NCBI GenBank assembly: GCA_023213395.1
Contig: CM041465.1
Span: 206,963,741-207,027,740 of the forward strand
Direction: 5' to 3'
DNA length: 64,000 bases
Origin: Cycas panzhihuaensis
Taxonomy: Eukaryota; Cycadophyta
Part shown: one piece after another, positions 1 through 11,214 of the stretch
Position numbering within the stretch: the first letter of the stretch is position 1
Layout: each line of letters opens with the position of its first letter
Position numbers and translations under genes: made by a program
Notes under the pieces: model-generated
What the model was told of the DNA's origin: nothing
Database searches by the model: none
Seen by the model: the letters and a program-made list of their open reading frames with translations, nothing else

Positions 1-196
1 TTATGGTAGTGCACCCATACATATATGAAGGTGTTAGAGGTGGCATCGAGGAACACTGTGGTGGACATACATGTCATGTAGGTATAGTCAACTCCTCATG
101 ATAGGGGAGTATTGGAGTGTGTGATGCTAACTATCATGAGGAAGTCCTCTTCCTAAATCACCCCAGGGCATTTGGTGTAACAGTATCTCATGACAG
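1..196 (+). repeat. Possible 3' end of a second TRIM-like element
   Basis: A purine-rich stretch near 103-113 (ATAGGGGAGTATTGG) is followed by sequence starting TGTGATGC at about 118 and running to about 196. The last part (CCCAGGGCATTTGGTGTAACAGT, read in pieces) resembles the LTR of the small element at 3551-3836, which has CTTGGGG then TTTGGTGTAATAGT. This suggests a related mini-element cut by the window edge and lying in older gypsy sequence. The similarity is short and diverged, so this is tentative. Confidence 0.25.
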
Positions 197-252
197 TAGT
201 TTAAAAGCATAAATTGAATTAGACTAACTTGGTAGTAAGATGGAGCTTAGAG

Positions 253-450
253 TTTGAATAAAGGCCACTCATAATTCAAGATATAAAAGAGAAGGTATTA
301 AAAAATAAGACCATTATACAGGTAAAAGTCCAATGGCATTATTTGATACTAAAAGAGGCCACTTGGGACCTAGAGGAAGAGATGATATAATAATGCCTAG
401 AACTATTTACAATAAGATAAATGGAATCTGAATAATGCTTTCTTTAAGGG
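253..450 (+). pseudogene. C-terminal end of a Ty3/gypsy pol polyprotein (integrase tail)
   Basis: One frame starting at 253 reads FE, a stop, then RPLIIQDIKEKVLKNKTI followed by QVKVQWHYLILKEATW (EATW at 355-366) and DLEEEM. This is the usual C-terminal tail of integrase in plant gypsy elements, where a KVLW/KVQW segment is followed by EEATWE. Stops at 259 and just after the EATW block show decay. The polypurine tract and LTR start follow immediately, so this is the 3' end of a plus-strand element whose body lies left of the window. The EATW tail and a TGTAAGGACC LTR start are reminiscent of Tekay/Del elements, but the clade is not certain. Confidence 0.65.
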
Positions 451-470
451 GAGGGGGATGTAAGGACCTA
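446..470 (+). other. Polypurine tract and start of a gypsy 3' LTR
   Basis: AAGGGGAGGGGGA at 446-458 is followed directly by TGTAAGGACC at 459. This is the classic junction where plus-strand DNA synthesis is primed and the 3' LTR begins with TG. It fits the pol tail just upstream. The far end of this LTR was not located. Confidence 0.65.
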
Positions 471-1270
471 AACTTGAGGTGATCATCATTAAGTTATATA
501 CTTCTATTTTCTCATAATAGATTATTAATATTTTTCTTCATATTTCCCTATCTTATTTACTTTCTTCAACTCTTTCATTTTGCTTATTGTTCATCTTATG
601 GAATGTGGAAGTTATTCTATGCTCTGCAAGGTATGAGAGTGTACTACTTTTATTTATTTTTTATCTTAATAAGATGGAAGTTTATTTAGTACTCCATCAA
701 CTATTAAGATGTATTATTTTCTATTTCTAGAATAGGTAGTTAGTTTATTTTATATGATGGAGTTAGCTAACACTTTACATGATATAAAATTTATTTAATT
801 GTAACTTGTATTAATATACAATCCAACTAGATTACTTTTGAAGATAAGGGGGGAAAATGATATGAATGAAAGAATAATAGAGGGGTAGGTATAATTTGGG
901 TAGTAATAGGTATGATTCTAAAATCCATAAGAGAGCATTTCCAAGTGATGATTGATTTGGTTTAAGGGCATGATTTGCAAGAGAAAATATCACTAAGTGA
1001 GAGACCAAAGTTTGAGTTTTCCATGAATCAGTAGATTCATAGAAACAAACATTAAAAGAAAAAGATATATAAGTTTAAAGCTATTGGAATGACTAATAGG
1101 TAGATTACTAAAAGGAAAGATTAAACTTGAAGTCTCTATTCTATAGTAATTATCTATTGTATACTTTATAAATAGCTTTCAATTTTTCATCCATATCAAA
1201 AAGGTAATCAAGATCTTTCCAATGAGTGGTAGAAGTCCCAAAACAAATATCGTATAAAAAAGTTATGGCA

Positions 1271-1293
1271 GTTTAAAGTTATGAACTTTAAAC
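1271..1293. repeat. Perfect 10-bp inverted repeat
   Basis: GTTTAAAGTT at 1271-1280 and AACTTTAAAC at 1284-1293 are exact reverse complements separated by ATG. It sits just before a TA microsatellite. Function unknown; it may be chance in AT-rich DNA. Confidence 0.6.
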
Positions 1294-1504
1294 AACACCA
1301 CTTATATATATATATATATATATATAGATATAGATATATATATATATATAATAACATATCTTTTATCCTTACACAACTATTCCATGATGAAGAGCATGTT
1401 GAGAGATTTTTAACTAGTGGTGGAACTCCAAAATTAGATGTTGAACATAAAAGTTATGACCATTTAAAGTTGGACTTCAAATACTACAATTTTATTTTAG
1501 AAGA

Positions 1505-1590
1505 GGGAAAGGCTAAATTGAGAAAGGCCAAAGTGGGAAAGGTCCAAGCAAGAAAGGCTCAAGAAAAAAAGGCCCATATAAGAAAAACCA
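1505..1590 (+). repeat. Short purine-rich tandem repeat (~15-17 bp unit, about 5 copies)
   Basis: Units built around GAAAGGCCAA recur at about 1508, 1524, 1539, 1553 and 1569 with small changes. The strand bias (purines on +) makes the overlapping frame look Lys/Ala-rich. It is a local minisatellite with no recognised role. Confidence 0.6.
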
Positions 1591-2554
1591 CAGATAAAAG
1601 AGTCCCACATGAACAAGTCCTACTTGGAAAGGGTTTTTAGGAAGAACTCGCGTGGGAACAAAATTACTAGGAAGAAATGACATAGAAAAAGTTCTTATGG
1701 AAAAGTGTTAAACAAAACCATCAAAACCTATACTTTACTAAAATGGCCATAACTTTCTCAATATTTGGTTATTTTTCATGCCACACCTATAAATTCAAAG
1801 CTCTTTAAAAATGATATCTACTTATATAAGGTGATTTTATGCCCAATAATTAGTTAAGAAATTATATTTAGATTTTTTGATTAAACTTATAAAAATAAGT
1901 GAAAACTACACTAGGATAGCCTTTCATTATTTTAGTGATATCTCACTAATTTGAAGTTAGAGTTAGATGATTCTAAATATGTTTGAATTCTAATCCAAAT
2001 GCATTCATTCCCATATAGTTAAATTTAATTAACTATTTTTGTAAGGCATGCATTATAGCCCAAAAGTTCAAAAGAATTATATGATAGTTTAGAAAGTAAT
2101 TAACATACTTTCATAGTTTCACTAATAAGTTTCTTATTACTTAATGAAATTTCATAAAATCACTCTTATTAGAATCATATTAAAGTAATTTACATACTTG
2201 AATAGGTGGGGACCACCTAGAAATCTCCTACAAGGAGATATTTTTGAAAGTGAAAGTAACAGAGACTTAATAATTATTCAAATAATAATAACTGCAAGCT
2301 GTTCTTGGCAACCATTGTATGTATTATTCTAGCTACTAAGTCCTAAAACTTTTACCCAATATTAATGATAGTTAGGAAAGGAATGGAAGGAAAGAAAATT
2401 AGAAAAAAAAAAAAAATGAGGAGAAGGGAGAATATATTCACAGATAGATAGACAACACATGCACAAGTAGGATGAGAAATTATTAGGCATGCAGAGGAAG
2501 AGTTAAAGAAAAGGGAAATAAAGAAAAGTAAATGAATGATATAAAACATTTAAA

Positions 2555-3150
2555 GTAAGGATTTTAATTTAGTTGCTCTCCCTAAGTTTTTAAAATAATT
2601 GTAGAGAATGTTTAAGTAGGGATTTTGAATGGGTTACTCTCCCTAAGCTTTTCAAGCAAAGGTAGTGAATATTTAAGAAGGTATTTAAGGTTAGTTACTC
2701 TCCTTGAGTTTTTCATATACATGATGTTTAGTTGGTTACTCCACTAGATTTTAGAATATAAACTTTTATAATTATACCTCAATTTTTTTAATTATTACAG
2801 AAAAGACATGCTTAGGACATATTAGAGCCCTTTGGATAAGCTACATTTCTAATTTCCTTGGAATATTATTATTGAGTGCAAAGATTTCCTTATGAGATAG
2901 GATTGATTTAGTTGGTACCTTATGCTAAGTTATTATCAGTATTCACATAGGACTTGATTTAATTGCTCCTCCTTAATTGTACTCTAGTGAGGATAAATCT
3001 AGTTGCCCTCCTAAAGTAGGGATGGAGTTAGTTGTTCTCCTTGAGGGATTAAGTTGGTTACTCTCCTTGAGCCCTACTTATATAGTGTTAAGTTAGTTAC
3101 TCCAATTATAGATTATTAAGGATAAGGGTCATAGTTGGTTGCTCTCCTTG
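2555..3150 (+). repeat. Field of degenerate repeats related to TTAGTTACTCTCCTTGAG
   Basis: About ten relatives of this phrase occur on the + strand, starting near 2568, 2629, 2691, 2731, 2908, 2956, 2999, 3030, 3050, 3084 and 3133. Typical forms are TTAGTTGCTCTCCCTAAG, TTAGTTACTCTCCTTGAG and TTGGTTACTCTCCTTGAG. Spacing is irregular (about 20-175 bp, commonly 30-60). It may be an old minisatellite or the repeat-rich part of the LTR that starts at 459. No coding potential was seen. Confidence 0.6.
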
Positions 3151-3550
3151 AGACCTGGTTGTATACCATGGGTATACAACACAATAAGGTAGTCCTTTAA
3201 GATTCAATTTATAAGGATCCCTAAGTGACTTAACATTACAAATATATTTGGAAGAACATGTATGGCTTATAAAGAAATAAGCATTTTATGTATGATTGAT
3301 AATTCTTTAAGTAAGGGCATACTCATATGTAATAGAAATAAGTTTAAGGCAACTTATTTAATTATAGAGTTTTATATATGAAAAGGGCCTTAAGGCAAAT
3401 ATTGATAAGACAACTTAGGCAAGGGCTATGTGAAGAGTGGAAAAAGTAGTATTCCTATATTCATATCATCAACTCTAATTCAAGGGTACTTTCTTATTTC
3501 TAATTATGATTAGTTGGATAAGAGAATCCTTTAATTGTAATCTAGTTGGA

Positions 3551-3611
3551 TGTTATATACTTGGGTAGTCTTCGCTAACATCTCGGGGTTTTGGTATAAA
3601 GGTTTATTACA
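3551..3611 (+). repeat. Left LTR of the mini-element
   Basis: 61 bp, TGTTATATACTTGGG at its start and TTTATTACA at its end, followed by AG and the primer-binding site. It pairs with 3776-3836. Confidence 0.85.
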
Positions 3612-3613
3612 AG

Positions 3614-3627
3614 TGGTATCAGAGCCA
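3614..3627 (+). other. Primer-binding site, initiator-Met tRNA, of the mini-element
   Basis: TGGTATCAGAGCCA is an undecayed 14-base match to the complement of the plant initiator-Met tRNA 3' end. The bases after it (GTTCGATTCT near 3638) also resemble the tRNA T-arm complement. Confidence 0.85.
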
Positions 3628-3775
3628 AGGTCATATGTTCGATTCTTAGAGGGGATGACCTCAGTAGAGTGCTAACATAACAATGTTCACCTGGGGCCCG
3701 ATGAGGCATAAAATTACATAGAGTGGGTCACCAAGAGTGGGTCACTAGGACGGTAATACCTTATAAGGGAGGTAA

Positions 3776-3836
3776 TGTTACACACTTGGGTAGTCTTCAA
3801 TAACACCTTGGGGTTTTGGTGTAATAGTTTGTTATA
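3776..3836 (+). repeat. Right LTR of the mini-element
   Basis: 61 bp, TGTTACACACTTGGG at its start. It is preceded by the polypurine tract AAGGGAGGTAA (3765-3775) and ends TATA where the left copy has TACA, a C-to-T change. Confidence 0.85.
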
Positions 3837-6800
3837 TTAGATAACTTTATTCCCTTACTATATTACAAATATTTTGACTTGATATTATGATATATTATAT
3901 ATAATAGAATACTCTTACTTGATTATGGTCACTTGTAATCTTTACACGACTCTTGGTTATAAAGGAAGAGATTTTGCTTATACATATTGGGAATCTCTAT
4001 AACTTAGGTTTACATATGTCCTTAGGTGTTTATTATATTATATATTACTCTCATTAAAGCCTTCATAAATTCAATATAGAAAATAACTAGTTGCTAAAAT
4101 ATTTACAAACTCCTAGTGAATTACTATTATTTTCTATTCACACTTGCATAAAAGTGTGTTAAGGTAGGTTAGGTTGTTAAAGTTGGTAGTAAAGCATAAT
4201 AGCCAACTAGAAGGTTATTACATGTACCCTTGGTGTTATCCTTTATTTTGAAGTATCTTCCTATACCATTAGGGCTTATGTAACTTTAGTGCTTTCATAA
4301 TTATTCTCTCTTTGTATTTCTCCTTATTTCTTTTCTATTTGTTATACCATAGGAGATATTTAGATGGGTAGTGGTTAGTATTTCAAGGTTGATGTCAATA
4401 ACTTTTATTACCCTTAACCTATGTAGTCACATCAAACCTACAAGTGAAAGATGGTTCCTTATAATAACAAGAAAATTTTTATTACAAGAAAGTCTTATTA
4501 TTATGTTGAAATTGTATTTCTTCACTATCATATTAGAAAAGGAATAATTGGCCTCTACATTGATGAATTTTGATAATTTAGACTAATAGGTTGGATAGGA
4601 TTCTTTACATTCTCTTCTAGAGTCAAATTGTTGTTTAGAGCATCTAGTTACAATATTGGATGGGATTTTCCATTTGTAAAATTGATGTTGATATATTTTA
4701 CAAATCTAATAATCATTTCAATTCATATTTTCCTTTTCATATTATTTCATTCATTAGCATAGAATTTTTAACAATATCAACTCTTCATCTAGTGATAACA
4801 CTATGTTATATGGGATTTTTAAATAAGTAGTTAGATGAAATAATGTTGTTTTAGTGAGATGTTTTTATTTTTTATTAGTATCTTCATGGAGATATAAGTA
4901 TGACTAAGTGTTTTGCAATAGTTAATCATGAGATGATGCTTGTTGTTGTTCATGGACAATTGAGTATATGTATGGAAAATACCAATTAGAGGATTGCTTT
5001 AACAATAAGTGTTAGATTAAATTTTGTTAAATGTTATCAATAGAACTAATAAGATAACAATTATTTCATAATTCTTGTAAGCATCACGGAAACTCTTATA
5101 CCAATCAATATGCTTTAACGAGAAAATATATTCATAACAATGACCTATTTTTATATTTTAAGACATTTTTTAAGGGATATTTTAGGACAAATATTTTATG
5201 GCCCAAAGAGAGAGTATTAACCATAGTTTCTATTCTAAGAGTTTGCTTTATTCTCAATTACTACAAGGTAACCAACTTCTATGAACTAGAGTGGTTATTG
5301 TGGGATAATAGTCATATAGTTAGTATGGAATGCCACTCTTTGAAAGACCTAAGTTTAAAACCATATTACATATGCATTCATTATGCTCTTATAAAACCTA
5401 TGTATCATGTGACTTATAGTAAACAAATTGCTAGGCATTATAGAATTGAAAATGTTTTGACAAAATTAGCCTTCTATTCTTTTTTTCTCCTAATGATTAA
5501 ACCTATTTTAGAAACAATATGGAAGAGTGAAATATAATGGAAAATGAAAAAAAATTAATAGATTAAAAAATATAGTCAATTCCATATGTATGGGGATAAT
5601 TACATATATAACAATGTAGGATCATTGTAGAAATTTTAATAGCAAGAAATAAGGCATTGAATAAAGATATTATTCCAATAGAATCCTTACTTATTTAAAT
5701 ACATATAAACTATGTAGAAAGGTTGAATCTTCTACAAATAGAGGAGAGAATATATATATATTTTTTTCATAAAAATTCTCATTAAGGATTAGTTGACACA
5801 TCTTAAGGTTGCTTTACTAAGTGACCTCCCCTTTCAACCCTATTTAGTTTATAAATTATTGACTCGAGTGTGATCTCAACTTTATGTTGGTTATATGGGT
5901 CATATTAGGTGGAATCTGATGTAGTTACATTCCCTTGAATCAACACCTTTAATATTTAATAGTAAAATATAGGACTCTTAGGTAAGTTAACTAGACATCT
6001 AATATAGGGACTAGAGTTTTGAGCTAAAACATTGTAACTTCTTACATCTTGATGCAAGCCTCTTAGGGTTTATAGTATACTATGGCTAGTAATCATAAAT
6101 AACCTAGCGTTCCTTTAAACATGGCTTGCTTATAATATCTTTCAACTTTTGTGAGAACTTATTTAAATCTTAATAGCATATAAAAATATAAATATATAAT
6201 TAATATTCATACATTGGTATTCATGAGAGAGACTTTTAATCAACTAAATGGATACAAATTTATTACTTTAATGACTATGATATAAATGTATCATGTATAA
6301 ACTCTTTTCTCTATGATGTTCTACTACTAAACATAAATTAAAATAAGTTATTTAGAATTATAAATTTTCAAATGATGATTCCTATCATGGGCATACATTT
6401 TTCTTAAATGCATAATTGACCCTTTGATAGTATATTGTAGTGTAATGATCATTGTAGTATAATGCTTACACCTCTACAAGGTTTTTATTATAATATAATT
6501 ATCTCACCTCTATGTGATTTTATTCTTAATTGGCCTCCTCCCAAAGTGAATGACTTCTATTAAAATCCTTAAGAATCTTTCCAAGTTTTACTTTCTCCCT
6601 CTTTAGAAACTCTTAATAGCTCTGTAAAAAGACTTTCTAAAAATCACTCCAGAAATATCTCTAATAAAATCCTTGAAAGCTCTTAAAAAATCTTTCTAGA
6701 AAGATCTCTAAAAATATTAGATCTTAAATTCCACTAGGACATGTATTCCATTTTACCTTCAATTAGAATTTTAAGAAAATATATGCATGTTATAATCTTC
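3837..6800. other. AT-rich region without a recognised gene
   Basis: No domain, LTR pair or RNA gene could be supported. A 79-codon open frame at 5298-5537 (+) contains KPMYHVTYSKQIARHYRIEN, which faintly recalls the end of copia RNase H (NPVFHERTKHI..HFIR). With no supporting context upstream this is only a hint of a very old copia remnant. Near 6600-6720 there is loose repetition of CTCTTAAAAAATCTTTCTAGAAA-like phrases. Confidence 0.4.
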
Positions 6801-7877
6801 TTAAAAAATCTTCTTATTTGTAGTGAAATTAGTCACCAATATGGGTTTTAATTTTTATATGTACTAATTTATTTCATTCTTTCTAATTTATAACATCTTA
6901 TAACCATATAAATTATGGAATTCTCACATTCTCATAATGTATGGAGTTTTCACATCTTTTACATAGTTATGAATCATGGACTCTCATCTCTTCATAGATT
7001 TTAGAATCTTCTCTCTTTATGAATTATGGGTAACTTTACATTCCCATAATTTTATGGATCTCAAAATCTTTGCCTCACATTTTTTTAAGTTTTTATAAAA
7101 CGTGAGCTATGAGATTATGTTGGATATATTGAACACTTTACAAGTGTTGCATGATGTTTCCCAACTTCAAATAATGGTGTGGACACAACAACGCATAGGT
7201 AAGTGCAGGTATGCATTCCTATCCTTTATATAATTCATAAATTTACATTATTATGATTTTATGATGATTTTGTATAGGGAATGCATGCTTTATTTTCTTA
7301 TTCATCCCCTTTTTATTGAAGATGACTAGGACTTTGGTCCATGGCTTTGGTGTCTCCCCATCATGGCCCATTAGTTGGAAAAGGAACCTCCCCATCCTCT
7401 TACAACTCATTTCCTTATTGATTGTTGACTTATTTTTGCACTTTTAGCCTTGTTTTCACTTTGTTATTGCTCTGTGTTCATTGATTTCCACCTTTAATAT
7501 TGGCCATTTATGAGTTTACTTGGTTGTTGGACTTTGTGCCTATACTATTGTGAATTCTATAAATGTTGCATGTACCTATGCGAATTCTATCAATTTTGCT
7601 TATACTATAAATATATTTGTGGTGCTACAAATATATCTATAATACCACAAATATATCTATGGTATCATAAAATTTTAAGTGGTATGATTGTTACAATGTT
7701 TAATCATGGTTTTCAACATTTATTTGACCTATTTATGGTGCTTTTATTAGACTTGGTAGGCCATGTCATCCCAAGTTGGCTCATTATGGTCTCAAGAGAC
7801 TAAATGCACCTCAAATAAGTTTTTTTTTTTTTTAATTGAGAATCTAACATACAACTCATGAGATGACTTATGGTTTT

Positions 7878-7920
7878 GGGTGGTGGTTTTCTCCATATTG
7901 TGGGCATGAAACCACCACCC
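7878..7920. repeat. 12-bp perfect stem-loop upstream of the TATA-like box of unit 1
   Basis: GGGTGGTGGTTT (7878-7889) is the exact reverse complement of AAACCACCACCC (7909-7920), with a 19-base loop. Unit 2 keeps a weaker version near 9021-9062. The conserved position before the TATA-like box suggests it belongs to the ancestral unit. Confidence 0.7.
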
Positions 7921-7933
7921 CTCACATTAGAAT

Positions 7934-7950
7934 TTTCTATAAAACCCCTC
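7934..7950 (+). promoter_or_regulatory. TATA-like box in unit 1
   Basis: TTTTCTATAAAACCCC is a good plant TATA-box match. It is followed by a short C-rich then purine-rich stretch (GGGGTAAAAGAGGAGGA) like the start of an LTR R region or a leader. Unit 2 has TTTTTTATAAAACC at the same place. There is no expression evidence. Confidence 0.45.
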
Positions 7951-7990
7951 CATTTTTAGGGGTAAAAGAGGAGGACTATCTTCCTAAAAG

Positions 7991-9120
7991 TCTTCTTATT
8001 TATAGTGAAATTAGTCACTAATATGGCCTTTAATCTTTATATGTATTAATTTGTTTTATTATTTATAAGTTATAGCATCTTGCAACCTTAAAAATTATGG
8101 AATTCTCACATTCTCATGATGTGTGGAGTTTTCACATCTTTTATATCCTTGTGAATTATGGACTCTCACCTCTTCATAGATTTTAGAATCTTCCCTCTTT
8201 ATGAATTATGGATAACTTTGCACTCATAATTTTGTAGATCTTAAAATCTTTGCCTCATAATTTTTGAAGTTTTTATGAAACATGAGCTATGAGATGATGT
8301 TGTATATATTGACCACTTTGTAAGTGTTACATGGTGTTTCCTAACTTATAAGAATGGCATGGACATGTGATACACATGTAAGTGAAGATATGTATTCCTA
8401 TCCTTTCTACACTTCATAAATTCATATTGTTATGATTTTATGATGATTTTAGATAGGGAATATATGATTTATTTGCTTGCTTGCTTTTCTTGTTCATCCC
8501 CTTTTTTATTGATGACAATCAAGACTTTGGTCCATGGATTTAGTGTTTCCCCACCATGGTCTATTGGTTGTAAAAGGAATCCCCCCATCCTCTTGCAAAT
8601 CATTTCCTTATTAATTGTTAAATCATTTTTGCACTTTTAGCATTGTTTTCACTTTGTTGCCACTTTGTGTTTATTAGTCTTGACTTTTAGGATTGGTCAT
8701 ATATGAGTTTACTTGGTTAAATAGTGAAAATTCTGCCTATACTACTATGAATTCTACTTATATCACAGATATATTTATGACACCACAAATATATCTTCAG
8801 TACCATAAATTTTTTAGTAGTATAATTCTTATAATGTTTAACTACAATTTTCAAAATTTAGTTGGCTTATTTATGGTACTTTTTTCAAACTTGACAGGCC
8901 ATGTCAATTCTAAGTCAACTCACTACAGTCTCAAGAGACTAAATGTACCTCAAACAACTTTTTTTTTTTGAATTTTTTTGAGAATGTAATTTATAACTCA
9001 TGAGATGACTCATGGTTTTAGGTGGTGTTTTTTCCCACATTGTGGACATGAATCCACCACCCCCTTGCATTAAAATTTTTTATAAAACCTCTCCATTTTT
9101 TGGGGTAAAAGAGGAGGAAT
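7991..9120 (+). repeat. Tandem unit 2 of the ~1.15-kb duplication
   Basis: Second copy of the unit at 6809-7985, following it after about 5-15 bp. The order of landmarks is the same, with substitutions and small indels throughout. It also ends in a TATA-like box (about 9077-9090) and GGGGTAAAAGAGGAGGA. Two LTR-like copies with no internal region between them would be unusual. A plain tandem duplication of a promoter-bearing segment is equally possible. Confidence 0.8.
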
Positions 9121-10652
9121 CTCTTATTTTTGTCATAATGATACTAAAATGTTATCAAATTTTTACCATAAACACAAGCAATTAAAGAGTGATAACTAGT
9201 TACTAATTAGAAAGATTTGTAAGGAAATCTCTACCAAACATTAAGGGAGCTTTCAAAAGGTGACTCCAATAAGCCATTGGCTCACACTCCTTTCTAAAGT
9301 TTAGATAATCCTTCCTTCTTAAGTTTGGGATAAGATTTTCCTCTCTTTTTCTCATCCCATTCATACCATGATACATGATGTTGTGATGATGGTATATTAG
9401 CGAATTATTGGTTGTTTATATTTCCTTTTAATTGGGTAAAATAAGCTTTATTTCATGTACTTTCTCCCCCTTATTAGCTTCTATTAGATTGAGTTACAAA
9501 ACTTGGGGAGGTTTCCTAAGTACCACCTAGGAAACCACATAAATTTGGGAAGATTATTGCCATCCTGAGGATGCCCCCCCCTGCTCCCCCTCCCTCTTTG
9601 TTCATCTACAACTTCTTGTTTTCCTTTTGTATATGGGTGAAAACTTATTAATTGGGTTCTTATCTACCTTCTTTGTTATACTATCGACGCCACTATAAAC
9701 TTGATTTATCTTTAATAGGCTAGTAACTTGTATATATAAGAGGGAAGCATAGGTTCTCAAGTCATAACAAGTTCTAGTATTAGCTTTGCCCTAAAGAGGT
9801 AAGTTAGAATTTTGCTTCATTAGTTATTCCTCTTTTTCTCTTTCTCTTTTTTGATTTATAGATCTTGTTCTTGGGGTAAATAAGTAATATCCCTTCCCTC
9901 CTCTAATTACGAAAGGAGCACTAAAGATTTGTGGGAAGAGGTGCTCATCTTTTAACCATCACTCTTTTCTAGATACATCTCTTTACTTTTTCTTTTCTAG
10001 TTTATAACTCCTCCTACCTTCTTACTAAATAGTTCCTTCCTTTTGTCCACAAAAAAAAAGAGAGAGAAAGAGAGAGTTGGAAAAAGAAAGAAAGAAAAAG
10101 GAATAAGATATGAACTAGAGGAAAGAAGGAGCTAAGGGAAGGGAAAGGGTAGGCCATAGGCAACTTTCTTCTTCTTATCCCACCCCTCACTTTTTTCTTT
10201 TTTCTGTTATCTTTGTTTTATGAAAAAAAAAGGGGGGAGGAAAGGGAAAGAAAAAAGAATAAAAAAAGAAGAGGGAGAGTAAAAGAGAGACATGCATTAT
10301 GAAAATTTATTTTTATTCATTTTACACCCTTTTTTCCTTTTCAACTTAAAAATAAAAAATGTGAACAAACAAAAAGGAAAAACTACCCCATGTTCACCCT
10401 ACTTTATACAACCTCATTCCCTTTTTGCAAACATTTATTTAACCATTGATATAAAAAAGGAAAACTAAAATCATTAAGTAACCTTAAAATTAAAACCCTA
10501 AATACTTGGAGGGTCTTCACTATATAAGTCTAAAATTCACATTCAAGTAGTATATGGATGCCCTATGTGGGCAACCTAAGACCCTCTTTACACCAATATA
10601 AATCCTGTACCCTATGCATATTACCCTTAGGTGCAATTGTCTTTAAGTACCC
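9121..10652. other. Non-coding region with low-complexity tracts
   Basis: No gene recognised. Around 9733-9750 TTGTATATATAAGAGGGAAGC looks like an LTR promoter TATA box. About 40 bp later TAGTATTAGC (9774) could be a decayed Met-tRNA primer site, so an old LTR may end near 9772; this is weak. From 10045 to 10350 the DNA is simple purine/pyrimidine repeat (AGAGAGAAAG, GGGAAAG, CTTTTTTCTTTT). Confidence 0.4.
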
Positions 10653-11136
10653 CTAGATAGATGTGTTTTGCATTGGTATAGACATTAGACTTGAAACCCT
10701 TAGTATGATTTTAGGGGCCATAATAGGGCCTTTAGCTAAGAGGTCTAGGGTACCAGTGGCCTCCTAGGTGGAATTTCAGGGTTAAGAGCCCTCAGAAAAA
10801 ATTTTACGTATTTTATAGGAGTCTTTTTTAGCCTATGGTTTATGCCCATTATATTGTAAAATTATAAGGTGGTATCTTATAAATTTGTATTTATATATTC
10901 TTATGTAATGCCATATTTAAGAAGATTAAATGAGTCTTTGATGAGTTAATGAGAAGATATGGGATTTTATCTCTGTAAATTTTTAGCTATTACTCAAATT
11001 AATAAATGGTCTATGCTTAAACTAGAATCTCCTTATGTTATTTATTGTGTTATTAATTTATTTATATTATTTATTCTTTGTATAGTTTAGAGTTTTATTA
11101 ATACATTACTTCTATAATTATATTTTCTCTTCATTC
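10653..11136 (+). repeat. 5' LTR of C1
   Basis: Aligns along its length with 15214-15686. Shared blocks include GGCCCTTGGCTAGG-like sequence, TTTATGCCC/TGTTAT, AAGGTGGTATCTT.TAAATTTGTAT, CTTTGATGAGTT.ATGAGAA and CTATGCTTA.ACTAGAATCTC. The terminal TG is not preserved at the left end. Confidence 0.8.
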
Positions 11137-11214
11137 AATATTAGAGCTAAGGGTTTTAGTTCTATGAGAAGCCATTTAATAAGTGGGAGCTTTGTCTAGT
11201 AAACATTAGTGCAA

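Larger units (their letters stand above)
459..2550. other. AT-rich non-coding DNA, probably LTR body
   Basis: No convincing gene is visible. The stretch follows the LTR start at 459, and plant gypsy LTRs of this type can be several kb, so much of it may be LTR. It contains a TA-rich microsatellite at about 1302-1350, a perfect short palindrome at 1271-1293 and a purine-rich tandem repeat at 1505-1590. An open frame of 119 codons over 1281-1640 runs through the TA tract and the purine repeat. Its composition is that of the repeats (Tyr/Ile runs, then Lys-rich), so I do not call it a gene. Confidence 0.5.
3551..3836 (+). mobile_element. 286-bp TRIM/SMART-type mini LTR retrotransposon
   Basis: Two direct repeats of exactly 61 bp (3551-3611 and 3776-3836) begin TGTTA and end TACA or TATA. 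I count about 11 differences between them. Two bases after the left repeat lies TGGTATCAGAGCCA at 3614-3627, a perfect match to the 3' end complement of initiator-Met tRNA, so it is a primer-binding site. A short polypurine tract, AAGGGAGGTAA, ends at 3775 just before the right repeat. Flanking pentamers TTGGA (3546-3550) and TTAGA (3837-3841) differ by one transition and look like a target duplication. The internal part is only 164 bp and non-coding, so the element must have used enzymes from other elements. TRIM and SMART are known families of this kind. Confidence 0.85.
6809..7985 (+). repeat. Tandem unit 1 of a ~1.15-kb duplication
   Basis: This unit and the next are alignable almost from end to end. 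Both start TCTTCTTATTT.TAGTGAAATTAGTCAC and both end GGGGTAAAAGAGGAGGA. Shared landmarks include GGAATTCTCACATTCTCAT, TTCATAGATTTTAGAATCTTC, GACTTTGGTCCATGG and CTCAAGAGACTAAATG. The copies are offset by about 1182 bp and clearly diverged. Open frames at 7510-7803 and 8693-8971 sit at equivalent places in the same relative frame. They match no known protein and I treat them as incidental. A stem-loop and a TATA-like box lie near the end. Confidence 0.8.

Noticed and set aside
1281-1640. 119-codon open frame
   Set aside because: Made of a TA microsatellite followed by a purine minisatellite; composition explains it.
5298-5537. Copia RNase H remnant
   Set aside because: Only a faint match over about 20 residues and no neighbouring pol motifs; kept as a remark, not as a gene.
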